In this document: piece by piece, positions 1-6,934 of the stretch
How positions within the stretch are numbered: position 1 is the stretch's first letter
Layout of the letters: each line of letters opens with the position of its first letter
NCBI GenBank assembly: GCA_026990885.1
Contig: JALXCO010000213.1
Location: forward strand, 1-14,512
Direction: 5' to 3'
DNA length: 14,512 nt
From: Desulfurococcales archaeon
GTDB taxonomy: Archaea > Thermoproteota > Thermoprotei_A > Sulfolobales > AG1
The notes under the pieces: model-generated
Told to the model about the DNA's origin: nothing
What the model saw: the letters and a program-made list of their open reading frames with translations, nothing else
Databases searched by the model: none
Position numbers and translations under genes: made by a program

Positions 1-829
1 AGCAGTAGACGCCAAGGGACCTCTAGTAGCGATGATTTGTGGTGCCTTAGAGAGCATGCGTTTTGTGCCTGATGACAAAGTTAAGGTGGTTATTGTCGGC
101 TGTGTGGGGGAGGAGAATGATAGTTATGGGGCTAGGGGATTAATTAATTCTGGCTTTAAATCGGATCTAGCTATTATAGGCGAACCTACTGGGAGTGATA
201 GGATAGCCGTATCGTACAGGGGATCTTTAAAGATCAAAGTTAAATGCACTAGTGATGGGGGCCATTCTTCGTCTCATTGGGTGTATAGCTATGGGTCTGC
301 ATGCGAGAAGTTGATTGATTTATGGTATAGTCTCAGATATGGGATTGATAGCAGGGATATCAACGGTGTGAGTTGCTCATTAACCAAGATGCATTGTGGT
401 GAGTCATTTAATACTATTCCCACATCTGGTGAGGCTGTGTTCGATATCAGGTATCCTCCAGGTATACTGTATAGCGATATACTGAAAAGGATCGATACGT
501 ACCTACCAAAAGACTGCGTAGTCGATTCCATACTTAGCGCTACACCTCCGGTTAAGGTTAATCCTGGGAATCTGGCCGCCAGGCTTCTGGCTAGAGCTAT
601 AGTGAGGAATGGTATGAAACCCGCATATGTAGCCAAGGCTGGGACTAGCGATATGAATATACTTGCCTATAGAATCACTAACAATATAGTTGCCTATGGC
701 CCAGGGGACCCCCTAAGATCCCATACAGCGCATGAGTTCATTCGAATCAGAGAGTTTCTTCAGGGGATCAATATATATAGGGATTTTATTATTGAAGCTT
801 CAAAATATAGCTCGCATAGATCGCATTAG
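1..829 (+). CDS. lysK: [LysW]-lysine/[LysW]-ornithine hydrolase, 3' part (5' end outside window)
   Basis: M20-family metallopeptidase that releases lysine (or ornithine) from the LysW carrier protein, the last step of the LysW-dependent lysine/arginine pathway in the cytoplasm. The reading frame is open to the left edge: bases 2-31 encode AVDAKGPLVA, which holds the metal-bridging Asp of the family motif. The start codon is therefore upstream, and the ATG at 32 is internal. At about nt 110-115 the adjacent Glu-Glu pair (motif GEEND) matches the catalytic base and metal ligand. IGEPTG, GHSSS and the late GTSDMN and TAHEF motifs are also family-typical. About 275 residues are present, so roughly the first 70 are missing. 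Stop TAG at 827-829. The lysZ gene follows after 32 bp on the same strand, which supports the pathway assignment over other M20 deacylases such as ArgE or DapE. Whether it acts on lysine, ornithine or both cannot be told from this sequence. Confidence 0.88.
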   Translation, partial: AVDAKGPLVAMICGALESMRFVPDDKVKVVIVGCVGEENDSYGARGLINSGFKSDLAIIGEPTGSDRIAVSYRGSLKIKVKCTSDGGHSSSHWVYSYGSACEKLIDLWYSLRYGIDSRDINGVSCSLTKMHCGESFNTIPTSGEAVFDIRYPPGILYSDILKRIDTYLPKDCVVDSILSATPPVKVNPGNLAARLLARAIVRNGMKPAYVAKAGTSDMNILAYRITNNIVAYGPGDPLRSHTAHEFIRIREFLQGINIYRDFIIEASKYSSHRSH

Positions 830-861
830 AGATTTATTAGGGATTTAAGTAGGGCTAGCCC

Positions 862-1674
862 ATGTTTCGAGACATATCGGTAATTAAAATAGGTGGTAAA
901 GTAATTAGTAGAAATCTAGACAACTTTATAGATAGTCTGGTCCGTAACTATAGAAGGTATGGAAAGATCATTCTTGTACATGGTGGAGGGGACATAATCA
1001 CATCACTATCCCGCAAACTCGGTGTCGAAACTAAATTCGTTACTTCACCCCAGGGTATAAGAAGTAGATACACCTCGAAGGACGAGCTTGAGGTATACAT
1101 AATGGGTATGGCCTATATAAATAGCGATATAGTATCGAGACTCAGTAGCCGAGGAATGCTGGCTTTAGGGCTTAGCGGGGCGCACGGAAGGATTCTTTTA
1201 GGTTTGAGAAAAAAGAGGATAGTTATCGTTGATGAAAGGGGTAGGAGGAGGGTTGTTGATGGTGGCTATACAGGTAGAATAATGTCCTGTGATGCCTATA
1301 CTATGTTGAGGCTTTTAGATATCTTTGATGTGCTAGTTATATCTCCCTTGATTCTCGATCCTTATGAGAATACGTTGCTCAATATAGATGCTGATGAGGT
1401 AGCCTCTAGCGTTTCTCTATGCATTGAGCCTAATAGACTCATATACTTTACTGATACCCCCGGCATCTATATGGATGGTTCTAGACTTCGATATATTAAG
1501 GTATCTGAACTGGATCCTGGAAAACTAGGTGTTGGTATGAATAGAAAGATTCTGAGCATATCTAGGGCGCTAAATAGAGGAATTTTGGAGTATGTTTATA
1601 TATGTGATGGTCTGGTTAACGATCCTCTTAACATGATGGATTTAGCAGATAGGTGTACCAGGATATCTAGGTAG
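862..1674 (+). CDS. lysZ: [LysW]-aminoadipate/[LysW]-glutamate kinase
   Basis: Amino acid kinase that phosphorylates the carboxylate of the LysW-bound aminoadipate (lysine branch) or glutamate (arginine branch). It is related to ArgB. The 270 residues match the usual family length. Visible motifs are the N-terminal phosphate loop KIGGKVI (residues 9-15), VHGGGD (about 39-44), the substrate-side motif GIRSRYTS, the GGYTG segment, LNIDADEVA for Mg-ATP and FTDTPG for nucleotide binding, and GMNRK near residue 226. GIRSRYT is typical of LysZ rather than of ArgB. The gene lies 32 bp behind lysK and is probably cotranscribed with it. A TATA-like GATTTATTAG (831-840) sits about 26 bp upstream of the ATG and could give an extra leaderless start. 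A 10-bp perfect dyad directly precedes the ATG. Confidence 0.92.
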   Translation: MFRDISVIKIGGKVISRNLDNFIDSLVRNYRRYGKIILVHGGGDIITSLSRKLGVETKFVTSPQGIRSRYTSKDELEVYIMGMAYINSDIVSRLSSRGMLALGLSGAHGRILLGLRKKRIVIVDERGRRRVVDGGYTGRIMSCDAYTMLRLLDIFDVLVISPLILDPYENTLLNIDADEVASSVSLCIEPNRLIYFTDTPGIYMDGSRLRYIKVSELDPGKLGVGMNRKILSISRALNRGILEYVYICDGLVNDPLNMMDLADRCTRISR

Positions 1675-1744
1675 TGAGTAATATTATGAAGCTACTGCTT
1701 TGAATTGGCTGATATGCTGATCTATATTTAGACTAAACAAAAAA

Positions 1745-1753
1745 CTTTTAAAC
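1745..1753 (+). promoter_or_regulatory. TATA box of the NRAMP transporter gene
   Basis: CTTTTAAAC preceded by an A-rich BRE-like stretch (AAACAAAAAA). Its centre is about 24 bp upstream of the ATG at 1773. Archaeal transcription starts about 25 bp downstream of the TATA box, so the transcript would begin at or next to the start codon (leaderless). No Shine-Dalgarno sequence is visible before this ATG, which fits. Assigned from position and sequence only. Confidence 0.6.
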
Positions 1754-1772
1754 CAGCGAATTTAATTAGATT

Positions 1773-3050
1773 ATGGGAAAATATTTGGATTTATCTAAAA
1801 ATAATGGCGCAAAGAGGACGCTAGCCCTCATATTTGGCCCAGCGACTGTAGTTAGCGTTGCCTATATGGATCCAGGGAACTTCGGCAGCAATATATCCGC
1901 TGGAACAGAGTTTGGATTAGCCCTTCTGTGGGTTGTGTGGGTATCTGGATTCATAGCCATGCTATTCCAGTATCTATCTGGAAAGCTCGGGCTGGCTTCG
2001 AGAAAATCTATTCTAGATCTTGTACTTGAATACATCGGTAAGGGCGGTATAAGGTCTGTAGCTAGAACAGCCTATTTTGTTCCAATAATCATAATGATTC
2101 TAGCCACCGACATGGCTGAGTTCCTAGGTATAGCTTTAGGACTGTATCTATTATTTGGTATACCTTTAGATCTTGCTGTTTTAATAGCTCTACTCGATAT
2201 ATTTGTATTGTTTATAGCTGTCGATAGAGCGAAAATGTTTGAGACTCTAATAGGTCTCTTAGTGGGAGTTATTGGAATCAGCTTCATATATGAATTATAT
2301 ATAGTGAATATCGATTTTCTAGAAGTAGCTAAATGGAGCGTGACTGTATCGTTGGAGAATGAAAGACAGATACTGTTATCAACAGCCATAATAGGAGCAA
2401 CAGTTATGCCACACGCAGTATTGCTTCACGCATACCTAGCCAGGGATAAGTGGCCTAAGGGAAGTCGTGAGCAGATGATCAGCAATCTTAAGAGGCACAT
2501 GAAAGAGACCATAGTTTATCTCTCCATAGCTTCTCTCGTCAATGCATCAATCCAGATAATGGGATACTATGCGTTCAACCGCAACGGGATAACTGAAGCG
2601 ATCGACATGGATAAAGCATACTATATCCTGCAGCCTCTATATGGTGAGACAGCATCTATAGTTTTCGGCATAGCTATGCTTGCCTCCGGCATATCTTCCT
2701 CGATGGTTAGTGTTCAGTCAGGTGTATATTCTGTAGAAAGCTTCTTTGGAGTCAAGCTAAAGAGGTGGATGCTTAGGGCTATAGTTAGATTCATAAATAT
2801 GGTTCCTCTACTAATAGCTATAAAGATCGGTATGCGATCGGTAGATATATTGATCTATAGCCAAGTTGTCCTCTCACTAACCTTGCCAGCAGTTATAATC
2901 CCGCTAACCATATTTACGGCTAGAAAAAAGATCATGGGAGAATACAGAAATATCCTAGTCACCAATATCCTAGCTGTAATATCAGCTGTATTTATATTGG
3001 GGATAAATCTATTTCTAGTGTTTTCAGGAAAGTGGGAGCTTCTGGAATAA
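1773..3050 (+). CDS. NRAMP-family Mn2+/Fe2+ transporter
   Basis: Membrane importer of divalent transition metals, driven by the proton gradient in characterised members (MntH/DMT1 family). The 425-residue product is polytopic, with about 11 hydrophobic segments. Metal-site motifs are intact: DPGN in TM1 (D33-N36, context AYMDPGNFGS) and MPH in TM6 (M212-H214, context GATVMPHAV). The Met of MPH is the ligand that favours Mn/Fe over Mg and Ca, so this is a canonical transition-metal transporter and not an NRMT-type Mg carrier. TM3 carries the family-typical TDMAEFLG (112-119). The start is set by the TATA box 24 bp upstream. The following gene is convergent, with 43 bp between the stops. A link to the metal enzymes nearby (Fe-S nitrate reductase, CuA protein) is only an inference. 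Confidence 0.92.
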   Translation: MGKYLDLSKNNGAKRTLALIFGPATVVSVAYMDPGNFGSNISAGTEFGLALLWVVWVSGFIAMLFQYLSGKLGLASRKSILDLVLEYIGKGGIRSVARTAYFVPIIIMILATDMAEFLGIALGLYLLFGIPLDLAVLIALLDIFVLFIAVDRAKMFETLIGLLVGVIGISFIYELYIVNIDFLEVAKWSVTVSLENERQILLSTAIIGATVMPHAVLLHAYLARDKWPKGSREQMISNLKRHMKETIVYLSIASLVNASIQIMGYYAFNRNGITEAIDMDKAYYILQPLYGETASIVFGIAMLASGISSSMVSVQSGVYSVESFFGVKLKRWMLRAIVRFINMVPLLIAIKIGMRSVDILIYSQVVLSLTLPAVIIPLTIFTARKKIMGEYRNILVTNILAVISAVFILGINLFLVFSGKWELLE

Positions 3051-3070
3051 AAATATTAAAATTAAATAAT
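3046..3070 (-). terminator. T-rich putative terminator of the CuA protein gene
   Basis: Read on the minus strand, the sequence about 24 bp beyond the stop codon of the CuA gene is T-rich (TTTAATTTTAATATTTTTA). Archaeal RNA polymerase terminates at T-runs on the non-template strand without needing a hairpin. It overlaps the last codons of the convergent NRAMP gene. Confidence 0.4.
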
Positions 3071-3093
3071 GGTGATTCGCTCTACATATGGCA

Positions 3094-3675
3094 CTATCTA
3101 ACTATGAGCCCCCCATCAATCCTCATATACTCATGCCCCCATCCGCAGAACAGTCCACAATATATACTGAAACTTCCAGACTTGTCAGCGGTAAACTCGA
3201 TTATAATAGGTAGACCATCTTTAGCAACAACATTAACCCTGTCTTCATATCCTTCGATAGCCACACCATGTGGAACATACATGACTCCATAGGAAACGAA
3301 GCCCATCCTCTCTTCTTCCATCTCCATTAATTTCTCAAATTCATCTTTACTCGATACAAGACCCTTCTCTATAGCTTTTTCTCCAAATTCATGTTCCAGC
3401 TCCTCATAGATTTCATCCGGTACAAATGGTCTAGGCAATATTATAAGAATGACTCTATCTCCTCTATTAACCTCAATCCTTTCTATCTTCGTGAAATTTC
3501 TATCATACAGTCCGAATCCCCACTCATATGGAACTACATAAAACATCTTATAGTTGTCCTCTGGGGTTTCAGCTATATAGCTTAGCGTACTTGCTGTATG
3601 TGCGGATATCCCAATAGCTATTCCAACTAGTATCGATATTATTGACGCGATGAATATTTTAACTATTGTGTTCAT
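3094..3675 (-). CDS. Membrane-anchored CuA protein, haem-copper oxidase subunit II-like (ba3 type)
   Basis: Electron-transfer cupredoxin with a binuclear CuA centre, exposed outside the membrane. Numbering the 193-residue form, an N-terminal anchor (K6, hydrophobic 7-24) is followed by a beta-sandwich domain. The ligand set is complete: H136 (VPHGVAIEGY), then C173-x3-C177-x3-H181-x2-M184 (CGLFCGWGHEYM). This closely resembles CNQYCGLGHQNM of Thermus ba3 oxidase subunit II, and the His-to-first-Cys spacing (37) is near that protein's 35. Residue 175 is Leu where Glu or Gln is usual; this ligand acts through its backbone carbonyl, so a site should still form. A charged insertion (about 82-127) separates GDRVILII from the first His. 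An in-frame ATG exists at 3702, but GGTGA lies 6 nt before the ATG at 3675 and the TATA box at about 3708-3716 fits a transcript starting near 3686, so I prefer 3675. No subunit I gene is in the window. A nitrous oxide reductase or other CuA role is possible. Confidence 0.82.
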   Translation of the reverse strand: MNTIVKIFIASIISILVGIAIGISAHTASTLSYIAETPEDNYKMFYVVPYEWGFGLYDRNFTKIERIEVNRGDRVILIILPRPFVPDEIYEELEHEFGEKAIEKGLVSSKDEFEKLMEMEEERMGFVSYGVMYVPHGVAIEGYEDRVNVVAKDGLPIIIEFTADKSGSFSIYCGLFCGWGHEYMRIDGGLIVR

Positions 3676-3707
3676 ATATGTCACCGTTAATATTTCGGGC
3701 ATAAGTA

Positions 3708-3716
3708 TATTTAAAT
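3708..3716 (-). promoter_or_regulatory. TATA box of the CuA protein gene
   Basis: On the minus strand the sequence reads TTTAAATAT, centred near 3712. A start about 26 bp downstream would be near 3686, leaving a leader of about 10 nt that contains GGTGA before the ATG at 3675. A start at the upstream ATG (3702) would precede the transcript, which is the main argument for the shorter protein. Confidence 0.5.
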
Positions 3717-3726
3717 CTAAATATTG

Positions 3727-3770
3727 TAGTATATATCGATATATATTAGTATATATCTTTATATATATAG
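3727..3770. repeat. TA-rich direct repeats and palindrome in the divergent CuA/RuBisCO intergenic region
   Basis: TAGTATATAT occurs twice, at 3727-3736 and 3747-3756, exactly 20 bp apart. A perfect 16-bp palindrome, TATATATCGATATATA, lies at 3730-3745. It is followed by CTTTATATATATAG (3757-3770), itself a good TATA-box candidate for the RuBisCO gene. The stretch sits between two divergent genes, so it may hold both core promoters and an operator, but alternating TA sequence forms palindromes easily by chance. Confidence 0.4.
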
Positions 3771-3838
3771 ATATACAGCATTATATTTATGAATGAAAAT
3801 AAGCAATCATTAAAATTCACTATAGAAATATAATATTT

Positions 3839-3844
3839 GGAGAT
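3839..3844 (+). promoter_or_regulatory. Shine-Dalgarno sequence of the RuBisCO gene
   Basis: GGAGAT ends 5 nt before the ATG at 3850. Another ATG at 3845 is out of frame with the RuBisCO reading frame and only 0-1 nt from this site, so it decides in favour of 3850. A leadered transcript is implied; TATA candidates upstream are at about 3757-3766, 3781-3790 and 3809-3816, and I cannot choose between them. Confidence 0.65.
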
Positions 3845-3849
3845 ATGGC

Positions 3850-5169
3850 ATGGCTGAAGAAGAGCCCGAGTTTGAATGGTATCATGAGTTCATAGATGAA
3901 AATCATGTACCTAACGCAGATGAGCTTCTGGTTGTCTTTAAGGCAAAACCTTCCCATGGATTCACATTTAAAGATATTGCTGGAAGAGTTGCATCGGAAA
4001 GTAGTATTGGTACATGGACCACATTGGCTACTTTAGATGAGAATATAAGGAGTCTTATGGCGAAGGCGTATTATCTGGATGAGGATGAGGGCATAATTAA
4101 GGTGGCTTACCCTATAGAGCTGTTTGAGTTGGGTAATATATCTCAATTATTCAGTAGCGTTATGGGAAACATATTTGGTATGAAAGCCGTAAAGAGCCTG
4201 AGGGTTCTGGATATTAGATTTCCTAGGGAGTATATAGAGTCATTTAAAGGACCATTATTCGGTATCGATGGGGTTAAGAATATTCTTAAGGTCTATGATC
4301 GGCCTATATTGGCTACAGTACCCAAGCCTAAGGTTGGTCTTGATTCAGAGAAATACGCTAGAGTAGCGTATGAAATAGCTTTGGGCGGTATAGATCTAGT
4401 TAAAGACGATGAAAACCTCACAAGCCAGAACTTCAATAAGTTTGAGAAGAGACTAGAGCTGGTTATGAAGGCTATAGAAAAAGCGGAGAAGGAGACTGGG
4501 GAGAGGAAGGGTTATCTGGTGAATGTTACATCAGATCCTAGAGAGATGGAGAGAAGAATTAAATTAGTTGCTGACTACAACAACCGGTTCTTTATGCTAG
4601 ATATATTATGTGTTGGTCCGGCAGCGATGCAGATGGCTAGGGACCTGGCTGAAGACTATAAGCTAGCGATACATGCTCACCGTGCGTTTCATGCTGCATT
4701 TACTCGAAACAAGGATCATGGTGTCTCATTCTTTGTTATAGCTAAGATAGCTAGATTGGTTGGCGTAGATCACATACATGTGGGCACCAATGTTGGGAAA
4801 ATGGAGGCCGATCTTAAAGCCTTAAGAGACATACAAAGAGTCATTACAGAAAACAAATTCACTCCTGAGACAGGTGATCGGATACTGGAACCCCAGGAGT
4901 GGTTTGGAGTGAAACCAGTTTTTCCTGTTGCCTCGGGAGGTCTGCATCCTGGTATACTGCCTGATCTACTGAAATTTATGGGTAAAGATCTAATAATACA
5001 GGTTGGAGGTGGAGTTACTGGACACCCCGATGGTGTGGTTGCTGGTGGTATGGCCGTTAGACAGGCTATCGAGGCCTATTTAAATGGCATACCGTTAGAG
5101 GAATATGGAAAAACACATAGGGAGCTGGCTAGAGCTCTAGAAAAGTGGAAATTCGTTAGGCCAGCCTAG
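3850..5169 (+). CDS. rbcL: Ribulose-bisphosphate carboxylase, form III (archaeal)
   Basis: Cytoplasmic enzyme adding CO2 to ribulose 1,5-bisphosphate to give two 3-phosphoglycerates. In archaea, form III usually works in AMP/nucleoside salvage with AMP phosphorylase and ribose-1,5-bisphosphate isomerase, rather than in a full Calvin cycle. The 439 residues resemble the Thermococcus enzyme along the whole length. Catalytic residues are present (spinach numbers in brackets): E50 (E60), T55-W56 (T65-W66), N107 (N123), K159 and K161 in PKPKVG (K175, K177), carbamylated K185 with D187 and E188 in KDDE (K201, D203, E204), H277-R278 (H294-R295), H310 (H327), loop-6 K317 in GKMEAD (K334), S362 in ASGG (S379), and the GGG at 386-388. 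It is therefore a true carboxylase and not a form IV RuBisCO-like protein. Small differences from related enzymes are Ile at 53, where Thr is common, and Met-Glu-Ala after K317 in place of Leu-Glu-Gly. AMP phosphorylase and isomerase genes are not in the window. Confidence 0.95.
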   Translation: MAEEEPEFEWYHEFIDENHVPNADELLVVFKAKPSHGFTFKDIAGRVASESSIGTWTTLATLDENIRSLMAKAYYLDEDEGIIKVAYPIELFELGNISQLFSSVMGNIFGMKAVKSLRVLDIRFPREYIESFKGPLFGIDGVKNILKVYDRPILATVPKPKVGLDSEKYARVAYEIALGGIDLVKDDENLTSQNFNKFEKRLELVMKAIEKAEKETGERKGYLVNVTSDPREMERRIKLVADYNNRFFMLDILCVGPAAMQMARDLAEDYKLAIHAHRAFHAAFTRNKDHGVSFFVIAKIARLVGVDHIHVGTNVGKMEADLKALRDIQRVITENKFTPETGDRILEPQEWFGVKPVFPVASGGLHPGILPDLLKFMGKDLIIQVGGGVTGHPDGVVAGGMAVRQAIEAYLNGIPLEEYGKTHRELARALEKWKFVRPA

Positions 5170-5177
5170 ATTTAAGT

Positions 5178-5714
5178 CTATCTACTTGATGAATTATATC
5201 TCTCTATGGCTTTTTTTATCCGCTCTATTGCTTCATCCGCGCCTTTCCATCCCCTAATCTTTACCCACTTGCCTGGTTCAAGCTCCTTATAGTGTTCGAA
5301 GAAATGCTCAATCTTGTTTTTAAGTGAGACGTCTAGATCTTTTAAGTCATTTATATTTGAGAATCTAGGATCAATCTTAGGGATTGGTACAGCAACAACT
5401 TTGCTATCAATCCCCTCCTCATCCTCCGTATCTAGTAAGGCGATTGGCTTCACTATAATTACTGATCCTGGTATAAGGGGTTCATATGACAGCACCAATA
5501 CATCTACAGGATCCCCATCCTCTTCCAGGGTTCCCGGTATGAACCCATAGTTGAATGGATAGATCATTGATGTATAAAGAATCCTATCTACGAAGAGCAT
5601 TCCGGTCTCTTTATCTATCTCGTATTTTATGTACGAATCCTTCGGTATCTCTATAACCACATTTACCTGGTTAGGTGCATTTTTACCAGGGCCTATCTTC
5701 AGGTTTATCATCAT
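5178..5714 (-). CDS. ppa: Inorganic pyrophosphatase (family I, soluble)
   Basis: Mg-dependent hydrolysis of pyrophosphate to two phosphates in the cytoplasm, pulling biosynthetic reactions forward. The 178 residues match the family length. Active-site residues align one for one with the E. coli enzyme: E22, K30, E32, R44, Y52, Y56, the signature DGDPVDVLV with D66, D68 and D71, then D98, D103, K105, and Y142-K143 in EHYKELEPGKWVK. The start is ATG at 5714; a second ATG follows immediately, so the true start may be one codon in. Upstream, GGTG lies close to the start and a TATA box sits about 33 bp away. The gene is convergent with rbcL, and the two stop codons are 8 bp apart. Confidence 0.96.
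   Translation of the reverse strand: MMINLKIGPGKNAPNQVNVVIEIPKDSYIKYEIDKETGMLFVDRILYTSMIYPFNYGFIPGTLEEDGDPVDVLVLSYEPLIPGSVIIVKPIALLDTEDEEGIDSKVVAVPIPKIDPRFSNINDLKDLDVSLKNKIEHFFEHYKELEPGKWVKIRGWKGADEAIERIKKAIERYNSSSR
5211..5217 (+). terminator. T7 run, putative terminator of the RuBisCO gene
   Basis: Seven consecutive T residues on the plus strand about 42 bp beyond the rbcL stop codon, inside the 3' end of the convergent pyrophosphatase gene (where they read as Lys codons). Archaeal intrinsic termination needs only a T-run, so this would end rbcL transcripts. It could equally be coding sequence by chance. Confidence 0.35.
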
Positions 5715-5741
5715 ATGCTACACCATGTGTGTATTGTTGTT

Positions 5742-5754
5742 AAAAATATATATT
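5742..5754 (-). promoter_or_regulatory. TATA box of the pyrophosphatase gene
   Basis: On the minus strand this reads AATATATATTTTT, centred near 5748. A start about 25 bp downstream gives a leader of roughly 7-8 nt before the ATG at 5714. Confidence 0.5.
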
Positions 5755-5809
5755 GTTAAATAATAAGGAAGAAAACCAATAAGGGGCTTATCCTCGGATA
5801 GCTAGCTTC

Positions 5810-6934
5810 TTATCTTATCTTTTTCTTTATTAAGAGTCTTTCGGCGAACTGCAGTGTTGATGACACCAGTATTATGATTAGTACTATAACTAGTAGATTG
5901 TAAGGTAGTAGTCTGCTCCATAGTTTTTCTATTATAGCTTCGGTTGATATAGGCTGATCAATAGCTAGGAGCACAGCGCCAAGCTCATTTAGCAGTATAA
6001 CCATTAGGAAAATAACTACAACTAGCATGGCTGGTCTCCATATCCTGAATGATCTTCTTATAAATCTTTTCACAATGGAACCTATAATCGGTAGCGATAG
6101 AGCCAATCCATAGAGCCACGAAAGGGATGTTAAAACAGTTCCAAGCCTCCTGTACAGGGGTTCAGCCGATGTTTCTGGTATAGTTAGTATGAACCATGTT
6201 ATGATAATAGCTATTAAGCCTACTATAGAGCTCGTTATAATCAATAGTATAGCTGTAGGGTTGCCTTTCCATACCTCTTTTGCACTTTCAAAGGTTAGCT
6301 CGAGATTAAAGCCCTTATAGATCATTAAGGCGCCTATCGCTATTGAAATTATGAGTAGGGCCCACGAGAGATAATTCAAGAAAGCTAGTATAGAGAAAAT
6401 CACCAGCAGTATGCCTGGATATCCTATAGCTACCCTAGCCAATCTAGGTTCACGAAGAACCTTCCTGATGAACCGCCACAAAAGAATGTATGTCTGCTCC
6501 AGACTTCTAGCCTGCTCTACAACAACGGTCTTTATATATAGTATAGGTATAACCGACTGTATCGCAGGTATCACCTTCTCGTCCTCCCCTCCGTCAGATA
6601 CAATTATCACCCCATCAGCCTTGAACACGTTAATTATCTGAATCAGCTGGTTCCTTATATTCTGCACCGCTTTAAGGCCTCCCCTCTCGTCTCCCACAAC
6701 TACAGCTATTTCAGCCTCATACCCCATCTGTAGCGCTTCATTATATATCTTTAAAGCCGCAAACAGTGCATTGACGTCTGAGTCTTCGGGATTCTCAATA
6801 GCATACCTATAGGCTATATCTGATACGTTTTTAAACCCTATAAGTGGTGTTTTTATATTTAGTTTAGAAAGATCATTATCATAATCTATTAGTAAAACAA
6901 GGACTTTATTGCGTTTTATGAGGCTTTGAATCAT
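5810..6934 (-). CDS. DUF373 family membrane protein
   Basis: Archaeal protein of unknown function. The N-terminal half (about 1-165) is a soluble alpha/beta domain. It has the DUF373-typical opening VLVLLIDYDNDL (11-22), IKTPLIG (27-33), a mid segment AVVVGDERGG (77-86) and GVIIVSDGGEDE (108-119), with many acidic residues at strand ends. The C-terminal half has about six membrane segments (roughly 173-187, 189-206, 227-251, 265-285, 301-325, 344-360) and ends in a basic tail. At 374 residues it has the usual family size. The start ATG overlaps the stop of the coiled-coil gene upstream by 4 bp (ATGA), and GGAGG (6947-6951) lies 12 nt before it, so the two proteins are probably translated together. 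The role cannot be deduced; the acidic soluble domain suggests metal or nucleotide binding, but no known catalytic motif is visible. Confidence 0.85.
   Translation of the reverse strand: MIQSLIKRNKVLVLLIDYDNDLSKLNIKTPLIGFKNVSDIAYRYAIENPEDSDVNALFAALKIYNEALQMGYEAEIAVVVGDERGGLKAVQNIRNQLIQIINVFKADGVIIVSDGGEDEKVIPAIQSVIPILYIKTVVVEQARSLEQTYILLWRFIRKVLREPRLARVAIGYPGILLVIFSILAFLNYLSWALLIISIAIGALMIYKGFNLELTFESAKEVWKGNPTAILLIITSSIVGLIAIIITWFILTIPETSAEPLYRRLGTVLTSLSWLYGLALSLPIIGSIVKRFIRRSFRIWRPAMLVVVIFLMVILLNELGAVLLAIDQPISTEAIIEKLWSRLLPYNLLVIVLIIILVSSTLQFAERLLIKKKIR

Noticed and set aside
289..636. Minus-strand open frame of 115 codons inside lysK
   Set aside because: It is antisense to conserved M20 peptidase sequence, so a shadow of the real gene.
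1675..1772. Possible RNA gene between lysZ and the NRAMP gene
   Set aside because: No cloverleaf, box motifs or strong stem seen; the stretch is A/T-rich and its end is explained by the NRAMP promoter.
3032..3292. Short plus-strand open frame after the NRAMP gene
   Set aside because: It overlaps the CuA coding region antisense, including the ligand motifs, and shows no features of its own.
3676..3702. Nine-residue N-terminal extension of the CuA protein from the ATG at 3702
   Set aside because: The TATA box places transcription start downstream of this ATG, and GGTGA sits properly before the ATG at 3675; the extension adds no signal-peptide feature.
5700..5716. ATGATGA followed by CTGA at the pyrophosphatase start, as a possible C/D-box RNA
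   Set aside because: The spacer between the boxes is only about 5 nt, too short for a guide, and the bases are the normal start codons.
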